Shown here: positions 1-12,000 of the stretch, one piece after another
Layout of the letters: every line of letters begins with the position of its first letter
Position numbering within the stretch: the first letter of the stretch is position 1
Assembly: GCA_964036295.1 (NCBI GenBank)
Contig: OZ038465.1
Coordinates: 4,630,667-4,694,666 of the forward strand
Length of the DNA: 64,000 bases
Source: Plumapathes pennacea
Lineage: Eukaryota; Cnidaria; Anthozoa; Antipatharia; Myriopathidae
Reading direction: 5' to 3'
Position numbers and translations under genes: made by a program
The notes under the pieces: model-generated
The model's input: the letters and a program-made list of their open reading frames with translations, nothing else
Databases searched by the model: none
Told to the model about the DNA's origin: nothing

Positions 1-1138
1 GGATTTTCCCCATCCAAAATTCTGATAACTTTTCCATACATAGATGGAATACATCCAGACAAATAGAGCCCATCATCAACATTTTGGTAATTTCCATTTT
101 TATTTTGCATTTCAGCAAACCCAGACATCATCAGCCTCAACATGTCGAGTTGCACTGTTTGTCAAACACACATGTGTCACCTAAATTCTGTTTTCAGAAT
201 TTCACAAAGTCTGCATTTCTTGTGAGAGCTGATCAGATTCTATGTGTTGTTATATTCCTACATAAGAACAGGAACAGAATTAAGGAATGGTCCCAACACT
301 CACCCAAACCTTTCCATTTGCTGTCATAATAAGGTCTCAGCTCCTGTTCAAGGATTGCCTGGAGAGGAAAGATTAGAGAACCATCATCACCAATGTGAAG
401 TGGTTTGTTTTTCTCCTATGTTTAGGGTCAAAGAGTTAGGGAGGTGGTGAGTTGCTTTCAAAATATACACAAAGATTTAGTTGGCTCATGCAGGTTCTAC
501 CTAATTTCATGCATCAACAGACATACACATTGGTATTATAGCAAATCATAGATTTTAAAAGTCAGATAAGAATATAATTTTAACGGCGTTACGAAAAAAT
601 CCTCCTCAGAAAATTAATACATTCGCATTATTTCTACGACATATTTGTGACGTCATGCATGCCTGTGTGGCACGGCGTTTAGAAATAGAAATAAACTAAT
701 AATGGTTTATCACAGCTTCTCTACAAAGTAGAAAACGGGCAGAAGCAATACCGAGACAGTTTTTATAGAGATCTTGAACATCGATTGCAAATCACACTGG
801 AGTTCCACGTCGTTGCAAAAACACGTTCTTGATCGACTTGAAAATATGGCGATTGAAAATACAGTTGTAATGAAACTGCTGATTTCACACGTCAATTAGT
901 CTAAATATATCTAAAGGGCATTCTGCATGTAAGCCCAAACGTGTAAATGCTTCCTCTGATTCGACCGCAAAAGATAACGTTGCTGAACATTATTCACCGG
1001 TCGTCTAATATAATCTAATCGGTAACTTTAGTTTTCTCCGCTATCAACAGTAGCGCTAATGACTGCTTGACCGAAATGCTGTTAGTCCACTCTGTAAATG
1101 TTGACCAAAGCTCTCACCTTCAAAGTGCCTTTCGACAT
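1..1138 (-). CDS. 5' end of an unidentified multi-exon gene, runs off left edge
   Basis: I do not recognise this gene. Three minus-strand segments join in phase. Exon 1 is 1138-1118 (MSKGTLK, then gtgaga). Exon 2 is 358-304, with acceptor ctctccag and donor gtgagt, encoding AILEQELRPYYDSKWKGL. Exon 3 starts at 154 after acceptor aaacag and stays open for 50 codons to the window edge (it includes LYLSGCIPSMYGKVIRIL). Phases match: exon 1 ends on a whole codon, exon 2 ends with one base and exon 3 starts with two. The joined 75 or so residues look like a soluble helical protein; no known motif is visible. Each segment is short, so the model rests on splice sites and phase rather than homology. 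The start ATG could be wrong, and there could be an extra small exon in the 759 bp first intron. Confidence 0.5.
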
Positions 1139-2594
1139 CGCAAGGTTATATGTTAAAATTGTCAACAAGAACGCTTTATAGCGACAAGAAAACCTCTTCT
1201 TGAAACGCTTAGGAAGTCAACTTGTGTGAAGTAAATAGATGAGAGAGGCTGGCACCAGCTCTCGACAAAACGAAAACCAGACTCGAGTCTTCGGAGATGT
1301 CCGACATGTTTTGTACGAACTACACCACCCCCCTCTGCTATAATTTACTTGTCAAATACGTCACATCCGGTACGATGGCCAAAGCGTTCCTCGTACAGCG
1401 AAATGGGTTTGGTCTGCTTACAAAATCGGGTAGATACGAAACATTTTAGAGGTCAAGTAATCTTGTTTGCCTATCATCTGGAAATTGGAAATAATGTTAT
1501 AATTTAGCAGTGAAAAATTTGGAGGGACTATGCTTTTTATTGGCTATGACTGTCAACTATATGCATGTATAGCCACATGAAAGAAATTAACATTGACAAA
1601 CCAACAAAAAATATCATAAACTAATTTTGTTCAGAACCAATATTTGATCCTCGAATAGAATACATATGGCCCTAATGCCAGTATCACTAGCCCACCACCC
1701 CATCCCTGTGTAAAATATTTATTATACTGTAATATTAAACCATATAAAATTATATATATTTTTTATTTATGTAGTTTGGCCACACTGAATAATAATAATA
1801 TTATTATCATCAACAATATCAGCAAGCCATTACTGAGTAAATCTAAGTGTGAGAAATTTTTTAGAATATTATCTTGAAGTAAAACTGCTCCCCACACCCC
1901 ATCAAGGATATAGAGATTACTTCATGGAAAGTGCGCGCGTACGGTTTTTATTCACGAGTTGTGAAGTATCATAAAACGAACGAGCGAGGCTTTGCGAGCG
2001 AGTGAGTTTTATGATACGAAACAACGAGTGAATAAAAACTGTACAAAGCACTTTCCATGATGTTTTCTGTTTATTATATACATACTGAGACATTTATGAT
2101 GGGACCGGGAAACCCTTTAAAAGTAGTGAAAAATCGTCGTTCGCAGCTTGTGATTGGACGAACGATTTTTTTCACGTGTGAAAAGCGTCGTTCGCGGCCT
2201 CTCATTGGCTAGAACTCATTTGCGTACGAAATTTTACGATATGGCTTTTTCGTGAGTATGTCTCAGTATGTATATAATAAAAGTACTTTACATATTGCCA
2301 GTACATATCATGATCAACTGTATGTAGTTCAATACTGAAAAAATTACAGGTACAGATTGTAAATTGCCTTAGCTCAACTAGCTTCCCTAGTCTATCAATA
2401 TATTCTCATATATTTTGCTCAAAGCAGGTGGGTAGGATGAATCTGCATGGCCTCAATTCAGTCCTAATAAATAAGTCACTTCTGTCTTGCTCTTGCCTAT
2501 GAGACATATACAGTTTGCAGAGCCTGGATTTTGATAGTTTACTCAGATAAATTATAAGTTATCAAATCATCTCATTACATAAACATTTTTCTTC
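1139..2594. other. intergenic stretch between two minus-strand genes
   Basis: I see no credible coding exon here. It would hold the promoter of the left-edge gene and the 3' UTR of the next gene. The only structured feature is the foldback element at 1922-2280. Confidence 0.6.
1922..2280. mobile_element. double-hairpin foldback element, copy 1
   Basis: Two inverted repeats stand side by side. Hairpin 1 (1922-2060) has outer arms tcatggaaagtgc and gcactttccatga, inner arms built on ttttattcac and tatcataaaac, and a central GAACGAGCG...GCGAGTGAGT loop. Hairpin 2 has 23 bp perfect arms (2071-2093 and 2258-2280) beginning ttattatataca. Between those arms a block with CGTCGTTCGC and ATTGG occurs twice in direct orientation. 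No open reading frame of note is present, so it would be non-autonomous. It shares loop and layout, not arm sequence, with the copies at 43283 and 55136. Confidence 0.75.
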
Positions 2595-3436
2595 TCAAAT
2601 AGTAGGGACAACTGGGGATGACGGGAATAAAGGGCTAACAACCAACTGACGCACCTGATGCTGCTGCATATGTTGAGGATGAATTGGTCTCAGCAACAGA
2701 GGTGGTGGCGGATGGCCCATCATAGCAACGGGCCGAGGGGGACCTTGTTGTGGGTGGTAATGGTAATGACCATCGATAAACCCTGGTGAACATCCGCAAT
2801 GACTATGATCCATATACGGAGCTTGCTGCGGGTGACAGTTTGCGGGGGAGTACATGTGATGCATGTGAGGACCAGGGGGGCACGTGGAGCAGTAGTGAGC
2901 CCCACCATGCTTCGATGACCCCTTAGAATCTGCTGGCGCACTCGGTTTAGGAGAATCTATGGCACCCAACTGTGCAGGGGCACTTCCATGACTACAACAG
3001 CATGGCTGTGAGCAGGGACCATGTTTGTTTTGATGGCTCTTTTTCTGAGGAGTTCCATTAGCACAAGGGCACCTCTCGGAGTTGCACACCTCCTGACCAC
3101 CCTTCCCTGGAACTTCGGCATTTGAGGACCCTGCTGGAGGAGATATTCTATCTTCCTCAGAGATCTGCAGAAACAAAAATCAGGGTTAGCTGGGAATACT
3201 TCGCAATTGCCCAATATTTTCAAGACACCAGACTTTGGATGTTCAGTGATTAATTTGTCAGATGCCAAAAATGAACCACATAATAAATTTATTAATAAAT
3301 ATTACCAAATCAATAATAGTATATAGCACAGGTTTTGGAGAAAATTTGAAAGAAAATATTGTCTGAAAAAAAAAGCATACTTTGTGAGATAATATATAGA
3401 AGCGTTCTGATAGTCGCGTGCCGCTAAAATTAGAAA

Positions 3437-3469
<33 letters not shown>

Positions 3470-3805
3470 GTCTCAGCAAGGTATGAGATAACGAAGTGAA
3501 ATCTGGTAATTCAGCATCGATCTATTTTTAAACCAAACTGTAGGTTTGGTTCTGCGTCAGTGAAAAAGGCCTCATATAAAAAGTACTTATATTTAACTAC
3601 GATTTAAAAAGCTAGTGACATTACTAGTAAATGGAAATCACGCGCGTCACGTCGTTTCAGCAGAGGAAAGCAAAAATATGCCGACCTCGTAGCCATCTGT
3701 GCTTCTCTATTCTCGTGTACCGGATCAGACTAAAGACAAACAGAGAAATTCTCGACTTACCGTGTCTGATACGAGGCTCTCGGAGTTTTCGCACCCACTG
3801 TCCAT
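2595..3805 (-). CDS. Cys/His/Pro-rich protein of unknown function, two exons
   Basis: Exon 1 is 3805-3761 (MDSGCENSESLVSDT followed by donor gtaagt). Exon 2 is 3164-2595, after acceptor tttctgcag. Both junctions are phase 0, giving about 204 residues. The middle of the protein is rich in Cys and His (NSERCPCANG, PCSQPCCCSHG, YCSTCPPGPHMHHMY, DHSHCGCSPG). The last third is rich in His, Gln and Pro (HYHYHPQQGPPRP, GHPPPPLLL). The cysteine pairs could bind metal, but their spacing does not match a zinc-finger class I can name, and there is no signal peptide or membrane segment. The intron carries a 29-base T run. I do not recognise a homologue. The long clean second exon and the strong donor make a real gene likely. 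Confidence 0.7.
3441..3469. repeat. poly-T tract in intron
   Basis: An uninterrupted run of 29 T lies in the single intron of the Cys/His-rich gene. On that gene's strand it reads as poly-A. Confidence 0.95.
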
Positions 3806-6448
3806 TGCAGAAATCACAACTGCTTCTCTTCGACGAATAAATCCTCTACTGGACTTAAAGGGCGAATATGAAAGTCAGCGTTAGCATATAGTACTCAAAT
3901 AAATGAGAATTAAATGTATACCTTGTAGCCGACATGACATATGGCGCAAGAAAGCGCGCTGGCAGTTCGCTCGTCAAAGCAACGTCAAAGGAATTACTTA
4001 TAATGCCATTATATGTACTTTTCCTCTTCTCAAAACGTTCGTGTAATGTATAAAACGTTCAGAAAAATCGATCACAATATCTAAAACTCAACAAGGAAAT
4101 GCCTAAAAGCACCTCGTGTTAGAGTCAAAGGAATCACATTAATTGATTCAGTGAAACCATATGGAACGGCGAGCTGAATACATTTATCGAAGATAAATAT
4201 AATGTTCAAAATTCGGCTTTCAAATCCCAAAATAGTTGGGTATTGCCAAGCGTAATCTTAATAGGAAATGGAAAAGACTTTATCGTCCTAAAATCCAAGC
4301 TCTGCCTCGAGAAACCGCTTTCAAAACTGTCTTTCTTTGATGCGCCACGCCATAAACAACAACAATGGTTGGATGCGAGTAAACAACAATAAAATCGTCA
4401 AATTTAGCCACCAGAAGGCCCAGTTTCACTCAATTTCGACTACCTTGATTTAAGAAAACTTTCTTCTTCGATAAGTGTTTCAACCACCCAAACTAACGGC
4501 CAGGAAATCAAGAAAACTCCTGAGGGTGAACGCTGGTAAACATTCATTTCTTGTTGATCTGGTGTGCACATTTTCCTTACATCAATGAAAAGAAACTCGG
4601 CTGACAGATCTTTGACAAGCTTCATTCGAGTCAGAAACCAACTTACCTTGTTTTACAAACTTTTCCTAGGTGCTATGGCCGAAACCGGTGATTACGGGCA
4701 GGGAAAAACCTCGAAATTCAAAACTGCCCTTGGCTAAACAATTCACGCGGGTGTTGTTGATGAATTTCACTTTCAACCCAAACAAAGCCCCTCTCTGCGT
4801 CGTGACGTCACATTATTGGCACCCGTAAATAAAAACAAAAATAAACAGAAGAAAGAAATGACAATTGGGCCGCTAACACGCTCCACCCTCAACTTTCTTT
4901 CAAAACAAACTCCGCGCTTGTGAGAATTTCGCGGCTTCAAATAGTTCCCTCGGCACAGGCGCAAAGTTCTCGAGTTAATTAAGTTGCGATAACCCCTGAC
5001 GAGGAAAAAGAAACAATACCTTCCGGTAGCTTACCCAACAAACTAAAATCTAGAAGTCAAAATCTATTAGTTTCATTTACCATTTTTAAGATTCTCGCCA
5101 AATTCTCCTCAGTTAGCAAGCAGACACCACGCGACCTTGGGTCGGGGAAATCTTGTAGTGAGCGACAAGCCATCATGGCCAGGCAAAATCTGATTGGTTC
5201 ACAGTCTGACGGAGCTCTCTGTTAGCAAACATTTGACTCATTGTTTTCCAAATCATCAAAATCAAACAGCTGAGTTTGCTGTACGTCTGATCCCCGCGGC
5301 CCAATATATTGTTGGGAAAAAGTTGGGCGCACGTGCTTAGAATTTTAAATGTTCGACCAGCAGTGACGCGCGCGTTGGAAGAAACTCGGGGTTTTTTTGG
5401 AAGCTAATATGAATAATACCTGCGAGCATCAGAACATGTTATCAGCCACGTCCAGATCCAATCTACTCGGTTTTGGTCCGTTTCAAATGTCCGCGTGTTG
5501 GCCACAAACTTTATTTTCATTTGCGGTTCTCTGTCACAGTCCAATTGGTTGTTTCAGTTGTGTTGACAATTACGCTCTCATGAGATTGCCAATGTATTGT
5601 AGTATCATATTTAAAATTTTTATAGGCGCTTTCTGCTCCTGCTGTCACACACACCATCGTATTTATATTTACCTGACTCCCGACTAATTTAAGCCGAGGT
5701 TCTTTGGAGCAATTTTGCTACTTGCAAAATGTTTCTACTGGGTATCTAGTACACCCGACAGGACCAGGCGCCATAAAAAGCCAAAACAAACGGCTAAACG
5801 AAAGTAGCAAGCATTGTATCTGACCCTGAACTGACTTTCTTTTTGGAAAACTGGAGTTGGTTTACAGATAACTGCCCGAAACTCCAAAGCAATGAGCATA
5901 CTACTCCGTCTGCCGACACCTGAAAAGTTTCAATGCATTTTCACATACGTAAATTCTATACGTAAAGTCTCGCTTGAGGCCAACTTCATGCCCAAAATGA
6001 TGCGGAAAATTTTCCTCGGTTTTCGTTTCGATCGATCATCATTGACTGCATAATTATTTTGGTCTCTGTATTCTGCCCACCCTCGTTTTGTCACGTATTG
6101 GTTTGTGGAGGTCAAGCAGGTGCCAAGACAACTCGGGTCACGAGAGCTTGTTATGGCTAAAAAGGCGCCCTTTTGTCTCAAACAAGTGACATGTCCACTC
6201 TTTATCTTGACTACTTTAGGTTCACATTTGCATTGTGATCTCGCGGAACGATCGATGTTGCGTGTACGCTACGCGGAACTACTGTGCTCCGTGCCTGGAC
6301 CGGGAAAGCCTCCCACGCAACTCTATACAAATCAATTAAACCTTTCGTTTGAAAGTGATACGTCCTACACTTTTTCCGCCATGTGTGCACGGAAGGCGAA
6401 ACGCACTAAAACACGTGCGGTTTTCAAACTGCCGAAAGCGCACGAAGG

Positions 6449-6655
6449 TGGTGTTACACTGGTCGATTTGCAACGACGATTTGCAACGATGTGATGTTGC
6501 GCTAAAAATCGTTGAGGTGTAACACTCCATTGATTTTTCGCGATGTTTGCAGTGCTGCAACGCGTTGAAAGTTTTTGCAAGCGATTCAAAAACTTGCAAC
6601 ACTGTTACGTGGATTTGGAGCAAATCGTCGTTGCAAATCGACCAGTGTAACACCA
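6449..6655. mobile_element. short terminal-inverted-repeat element (MITE), family T, copy 1
   Basis: The ends are inverted copies of tggtgttacactggtcgatt followed by tgcaacgacgatttg, about 35 bp with few mismatches. The interior holds gttgcgctaaaaatcgttga and a second inverted pair around cttgcaacac / gtgctgcaac. It has no coding capacity. Related copies lie at 54557 and 56126. Confidence 0.8.
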
Positions 6656-6907
6656 GCTTCAGTGGCCTGAGGCATGCACTGCTGAGACAAACAAACAATT
6701 AGTGACACATGCCGCTCTGGTAAGATCAAAGCATCCAAATGTAGTATCACTCGTCAAAAGTGGCAGACTTCCTCGAATAAAAAAAGGCGTCAAATTCGCA
6801 TGTGACAAAAGTGTACTGTAAAAGTCGATTTTCTTGCCTGCCTGCCTGCCCCTTGCGTCTTTGTTTGTGTCTCCTCCCTGTCTCTATCTATCTTTGTCGG
6901 TGACTCG

Positions 6908-6932
6908 TCTCTCTCTCTCTCTCTCTCTCTCT
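6908..6932. repeat. (TC)n microsatellite
   Basis: A simple TC dinucleotide run of about 12 units. Confidence 0.95.
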
Positions 6933-7422
6933 GAGTTCAGGATTCAAATGCCACACTTGTTCACAGTCAGCCCAATACTCTTCCGAATCCTTCTCTCCAG
7001 CAAGACAGTGTCGTCAATTTGTGGCTGGTTTCCTCGCTGTCAGATACCGACTTGCCTGTTTTTACAAACTGTATATTATTATCAATATTGATTTTTTTAT
7101 TGTAACTAAATAAATAGTCTAGTAGTGGTCTTATCTTCCAGAAGTCCCTTTCCTACTTGTGCGGGCGCCACAAGACACAAAATAGAAAACAAAAATATTG
7201 CTAACATTCTTCACTTACAATCCCGTCACCTGGCCGAAAAGTTACCTGGGAAACTGAGTGAGGCACCCGCAACTTCCCCGAGTCTCCCTGAGCACGACAC
7301 CTATTCATATGATTACAGTAAACCCTTTACACGAGGTGTGCCTGTCTCCTATCCCCCCCCCCCCTCCTCCCCCTCCCCACCCGAGACGGAAGCTGTCTGA
7401 TCATGAGATGGCTGACTGCTCG

Positions 7423-8241
7423 CTACGAAGTCATTTTCTGACGGTCTTTTCTCACATCTTCTACTTGTTTCTCGAGGTGAAGAGTGAAAGCATTCAAGTT
7501 TTGAAAATCTTCCAACATTTTATGAATGTCGAACTTTAACCGGCTAACCTCTTTTTCTATGGCATTTATGTCTGTTGGCGGCGATGGAGTCACCTCCGGC
7601 TTGTCATTTTTATCTCGAAAGGAAGAAACCCCAGCGTTCATCTCAGTTGTGTGACCGGCCTCGTTGCGTGACCGATCTAATTGCATGACCGGCCCCGGCG
7701 TTGCGTGACTGGCCTCCGGAAAAGTGCGCACTTTGATTGACATGTTTTGGGACACGAAGTCATTTGAAGCGTGAAAGGAATGATCATACCTTTGTCTTGA
7801 CTCTTCGATATTAAGCACGGTTGCTTTACTGCCCTGGTTCTTACTCTCAGTGCTTTTTCGGTCGCTCTTGTCTAATTTCTGTGGTATTAAGGATGCCCGA
7901 CCCAACGCGGGGGATTTCTGTGGAATCTTTGTCGCTTGTGACAGCACTGTACTGCGGACAGGCTGGTTTACTGTCTGTGTTACTAACGTTTCGCCCTCCT
8001 CGGTCCCCGATCTGAAACCAAATCGCCGCCGTCCCTCGTGGGAGTACTTAGTGTCATTGAGCTCAGCGGAATCGCTGCCGTGTGTTGGGGTCTCTTTCCT
8101 TTTTGCCGCTCCAGAGGCACCGCTTTTCTCGTCTGCCACGTCCGTCTTCAACTTTGAAATGCTTGCATTAGCCGCCATCGCCAGAGCGAGTTTCTTCCTT
8201 ATCAGATTTCCCTTTTTTCCTTTGGCCGTCAACGACATCAT
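7423..8241 (-). CDS. Lys/Ser-rich protein with C-terminal coiled coil, unknown function
   Basis: A single open exon of 272 codons starts with two adjacent ATGs (MMSLTAKGKKG). The N-terminus is basic (KGKKGNLIRKK). Residues about 35-220 are low in hydrophobics and rich in Ser, Thr, Lys, Gln and Glu, as expected for a disordered region. The last 45 or so residues (IEKEVSRLKFDIHKMLEDF through QVEDVRKDRQKM) show heptad-like spacing of Ile, Leu and Val and should form a coiled coil. There is no signal peptide or membrane segment. The length of the frame, far above the chance background here, supports a gene. I cannot name the family, and an upstream non-coding exon is possible. The C-terminal helix suggests a partner-binding role, which is inference only. 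Confidence 0.65.
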   Translation of the reverse strand: MMSLTAKGKKGNLIRKKLALAMAANASISKLKTDVADEKSGASGAAKRKETPTHGSDSAELNDTKYSHEGRRRFGFRSGTEEGETLVTQTVNQPVRSTVLSQATKIPQKSPALGRASLIPQKLDKSDRKSTESKNQGSKATVLNIEESRQRYDHSFHASNDFVSQNMSIKVRTFPEASHATPGPVMQLDRSRNEAGHTTEMNAGVSSFRDKNDKPEVTPSPPTDINAIEKEVSRLKFDIHKMLEDFQNLNAFTLHLEKQVEDVRKDRQKMTS

Positions 8242-8928
8242 TCGAAGCAGATGTGCTTTCGGATACTTAAAGTCTAGTTATTTTTTAAGGGGGTCTTCCG
8301 GCCATTATTTAGAGCAGTTTAAGGGCTTGACGTGGAATCCCTTTGTCTGTGTTCATCGACGTTCACCCAAACAAGCGAGAGCCTCGATCCCACGTAAGTC
8401 ACACCATCCAGCTGCTTACAAATACGTATTGGATTCCATCTGTCCGCAATAACGTCGCAACTACAGTCAACGTTTATAAATAGTCACCACAGGCGGCCCA
8501 GGGGGTGATTCCGCTGATAGTTCGCGGGCGCAACTTGATGGCGGTTGCGGTTCACAATGTTACTCACGTTTCGACAGTATCCGGGGACTGAAGAGAACAT
8601 TCGTATTCTATGAAAACAATATATATCGATCTATACTTTATTCTTTTGATTGACAATACAAGCTCAACGAAATATATACCGTTTATTTGAACATACTGGT
8701 TTAGACGCAAGTCTTACCCATGCCGTGTGGTTATATATTGAAACTGCCCTTGATACATAAGAGGGGTGGTACAGTGCCTAATCTCGTCAGGAGAAATTTT
8801 GCAGCATGAATATGCACAAGGAAAATCTTGACTGATTTGCCTAATTTAAGAAAGAGGTTATTGTCCCCCTATACTTTATCTTCTAAGCCTTTGAGTGACA
8901 AAAGTAGAATTATTTATTCAAGCAGCTC

Positions 8929-8969
<41 letters not shown>

Positions 8970-9098
8970 GCATCAATATTAAGCCAACTTCTATATATTC
9001 TATGATATATATCTTGCGAGAAAAAACTTAGAACTACCAGGAGTAAATAGGGTTAACAGTTCTAATTGACTATCAGATTTTCTCACGGGTACAACGAC
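8242..9098. other. intergenic stretch
   Basis: It holds the upstream region of the coiled-coil gene and the 3' UTR of the RBR ligase gene. A TC repeat lies at 8932-8965. On the minus strand AATAAA occurs at 8918-8913, about 180 bases past the RBR stop, and is a plausible polyadenylation signal. No other gene was seen. Confidence 0.6.
8932..8965. repeat. (TC)n microsatellite
   Basis: A simple TC run of about 17 units, downstream of the RBR ligase gene. Confidence 0.95.
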
Positions 9099-12000
9099 TT
9101 AGTTTCTGCAAGAAATAACTCTTCCGATGGAATACATGCATTTCTTTCCACACTCAATGAAGTGCTGGAGTCTTTGCACATTTGTGTCCTTGACCATTGT
9201 GGACAGACCTTCCTCCTGCAAGTCTGTAATCCTGTCCACGATGAACTGAAGTTGATGAAGTGTGCTCTTGATTTGCTTCTCAATCCTCCTTGACATGGCA
9301 GCCAGTTTTGCTGCTCCTGCCAGAGTGAAGTGGGCCTCAAACTTGAATTGCAACACAGAGTCCAAAACTTCCAGACTTCCTGCTGCTCTGGCATCCATGA
9401 GTTCCTGGCAATGTTGACTCCCACGTCCTTTATGCAGAGTAGTTTTAGATGTGGGATCTAGAGTTCGGCAAAACTCAGCATTGAAATGGAGAAGCTGCAA
9501 GTCCCGTTTCTGGTGAGTGATGAGTGGCATATGCTTTGCAACAGTGTTGCGCTTGACCATGCTGACATAGTACACAAATCTGTTGGTCTGGCTCTCCAAG
9601 GTTAAGTCAATCTCATCCGATTGTGCGTTTTTCTTGCATTTGTCTCCATGGACATCCCAAGGTGTCATACATTCCCAGCAGAATGGAGTGTTGCACAGAA
9701 TGCAGTACATGAAGTTGCACCCCAGATGCTTCTCAATTGGGTAGTGACACTTTGGACAACTGCGTACAAACACTGATGTAACAAGCTCTTTAAGGTTAAT
9801 GTCGATGGTATCAAAGTATGTATGGGTCATTTCATCAAAGATGCGAGCTTCCTCACAGGTAATGGGCCAGTGAGCTTTTTTACGGCATTCAAAACACCAC
9901 AGAGCTCCACAGTTGCATGCAACTGGAAATGCTCCTTTCATACCTTGGCCAGCAGGAAGGGTTGCCTTGGCTACTTGATGGCAGTTGTCACCAGGGCATC
10001 TCTTCCACTCACGATTGACCTCCAAGGCATTATCAACTCTCCTTGATACATACTTGTTATACCAAGACGGGATGACTGACATGACCGTGACGCTGTCCAC
10101 TGAACAGTCACACTTGTACTCTGGACACAAGATTGTTGTTGTATTTTTGGAGATCTGTGTCTTAAGGTGGGCTTCCCAGCAATCATTACAGAAGTAGTGG
10201 TGACAGTCACTCAGAGCTGTACATGGAACATCTGATGCTGTACCTAATGGATTAAAATACAATACTGTAAGAATGCAGTCTCTGAATACCTAATTGAATA
10301 ATAATTAATCATTGAGCAGCTGTGTGGCAGCAGAAATTTATGTTCCACCATACACAATGGACATCAGAATGTATCAAGAACTGTACATGTTGCATAATAA
10401 ACACTAACATTTTTGTGGGGTGGGGGGGTGGCGAGTTATTGAAAATTTGTGCTTGAAATGTGTCAAATGTTTCCTTTCACATGAACCTTGCATTGGTGCT
10501 TATTCTATGTTTTACAGGTACATCTAAATAATTGTGGACAAGTTTATTAACTTTAGAAGATCATCCATGCTTACTTTGGTTTTGGTTTAACAGAACTTAA
10601 TCAAAAACCATGCAATTGTCAATGAGTAACTAATAAATTATAGCTACATGTAATATTATGTGTGTCAGTGTACTCACCTTCTTCATACAGTTCTTGACAG
10701 CAAATTCCACAGTGAGTTGTGGGAAGACCGACATAGTCAACATGGGTTCCATCAGCCAGTGGCCTGGTCTGAGTCTGCTCTAAACTCTGTCTCAGTTCAG
10801 CCTTGGCACAGATTGGGGAGAGAGGTCTGGACTGCCAACCAAACATGCTACTGAGCATCCTCAAAGGTGAAGGAGCCTCATTTCTTTTGCTGGAGTTGTG
10901 GAGCTTATCTGTAACTGTGATATGCTTGATAAACGTTGACATGCCCAGGTTGACGACATCATGCACTGACCAGAGGTCCTGATACTTATTCTTCTCCAGC
11001 AGTGTGTCCTGAAAGTCTGCAGCAATCCTTTGATGACAAAACTCCGAATCTGCAAGGCTTGATCCAACAAGGCTCACTGAAGTTACTGTGTGGTTTGTGT
11101 CATTGCCAACTTTACTTTTCCCCTGGAACAAAAGCTGGCAAAAGTGGCCATTTGTGTCACCATGGCAACTCTGCAGCAGAGGTGTCACATCAATTGCAAA
11201 CTTTCTTGGAAAGCTAGCCCCTTCAGTGTAAGCTTCTTCCCAGTCTTGGGTCAGTTGAGCAGGTTTTAAGTTGCAGCTTATGATATTGAGGTCAGTTGTG
11301 AAGGTGGGTTCAGGCTTGAAATCCACTGGAGCTTCAGGGCTGAATGTTTCCTGTGATTCGGATGCAGAAGGAGCATCAACAAAGATCACATTCTTCTTGC
11401 TAGATGTCTTAACCAGTGACTCCGTAACCTTGTTTCGCGATGGTTTGGCTGTGAATGTGTTTTCTTGAGCATGTCCAATTAAATTCTCTATGTGGGTTCC
11501 AAGATCAAGTGGTATTGGCCGGTATCGTTTTTCAGCTTCTCTCAGTTTCTTGAACTTCTTTGGCTCTACAACTTGAACTTTCTCAAGTGTTGCTTTCTTC
11601 TTTCTCGAGCGAGGTGGAAAGTCTGAGAAGCCTTTCTTGTTTATAGCCCTCAGGTCGTGCTCATTGTACATACCCCATCGCTGAGCCTTATTTCGTACGC
11701 CTTTGTCTTTGCAAGCTGCTTTCTTCTGATTACTGATCCACCAGAACTTGTTTCCCCCGAGGTTGCCTTCAGCAGAGTTCGCCCAAGAGTCAGATGGATA
11801 TGGGAAGGAAAATTCGTAACAAACCTCGGGTCCGTCCAAGTTCTCTTTCAGGTCTTGAAATCTGCTGTACGTTTTCTTTGGTGTGCGAAACTTCACTTCA
11901 GCTTGACTGTCAGTTACAGCGATGCAGTCCGGTGCTTTTCGTCCGCGTTTCTCGTGATTCACGTAGCGTTCTACCACTGTCAACCTCCCGCTTTGTTGAC

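Larger units (their letters stand above)
3806..7422. other. intergenic stretch with repeats
   Basis: It would hold the promoter of the Cys/His-rich gene and the 3' UTR of the coiled-coil gene. Several 60-130 codon open frames occur but have no homology I recognise, no splice support and no coding texture. The longest (6105-6494, plus) overlaps the terminal-inverted-repeat element at 6449-6655. A TC repeat lies at 6908-6932 and a C-rich tract near 7351-7385. Confidence 0.6.

Noticed and set aside
5397..5687. 96-codon plus-strand frame with many Cys and hydrophobics
   Set aside because: The frame start is not ATG, no homology is recognisable and the length is at background level.
6105..6494. 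129-codon plus-strand frame
   Set aside because: Its last part is the end of a terminal-inverted-repeat element and the rest has no recognisable domain.
10244..10262. Independent start of the RBR C-terminal exon at 10262
   Set aside because: The apparent start is TTG inside an intron. The frame joins by clean splicing at 10243 to the upstream exon and completes the first RING.
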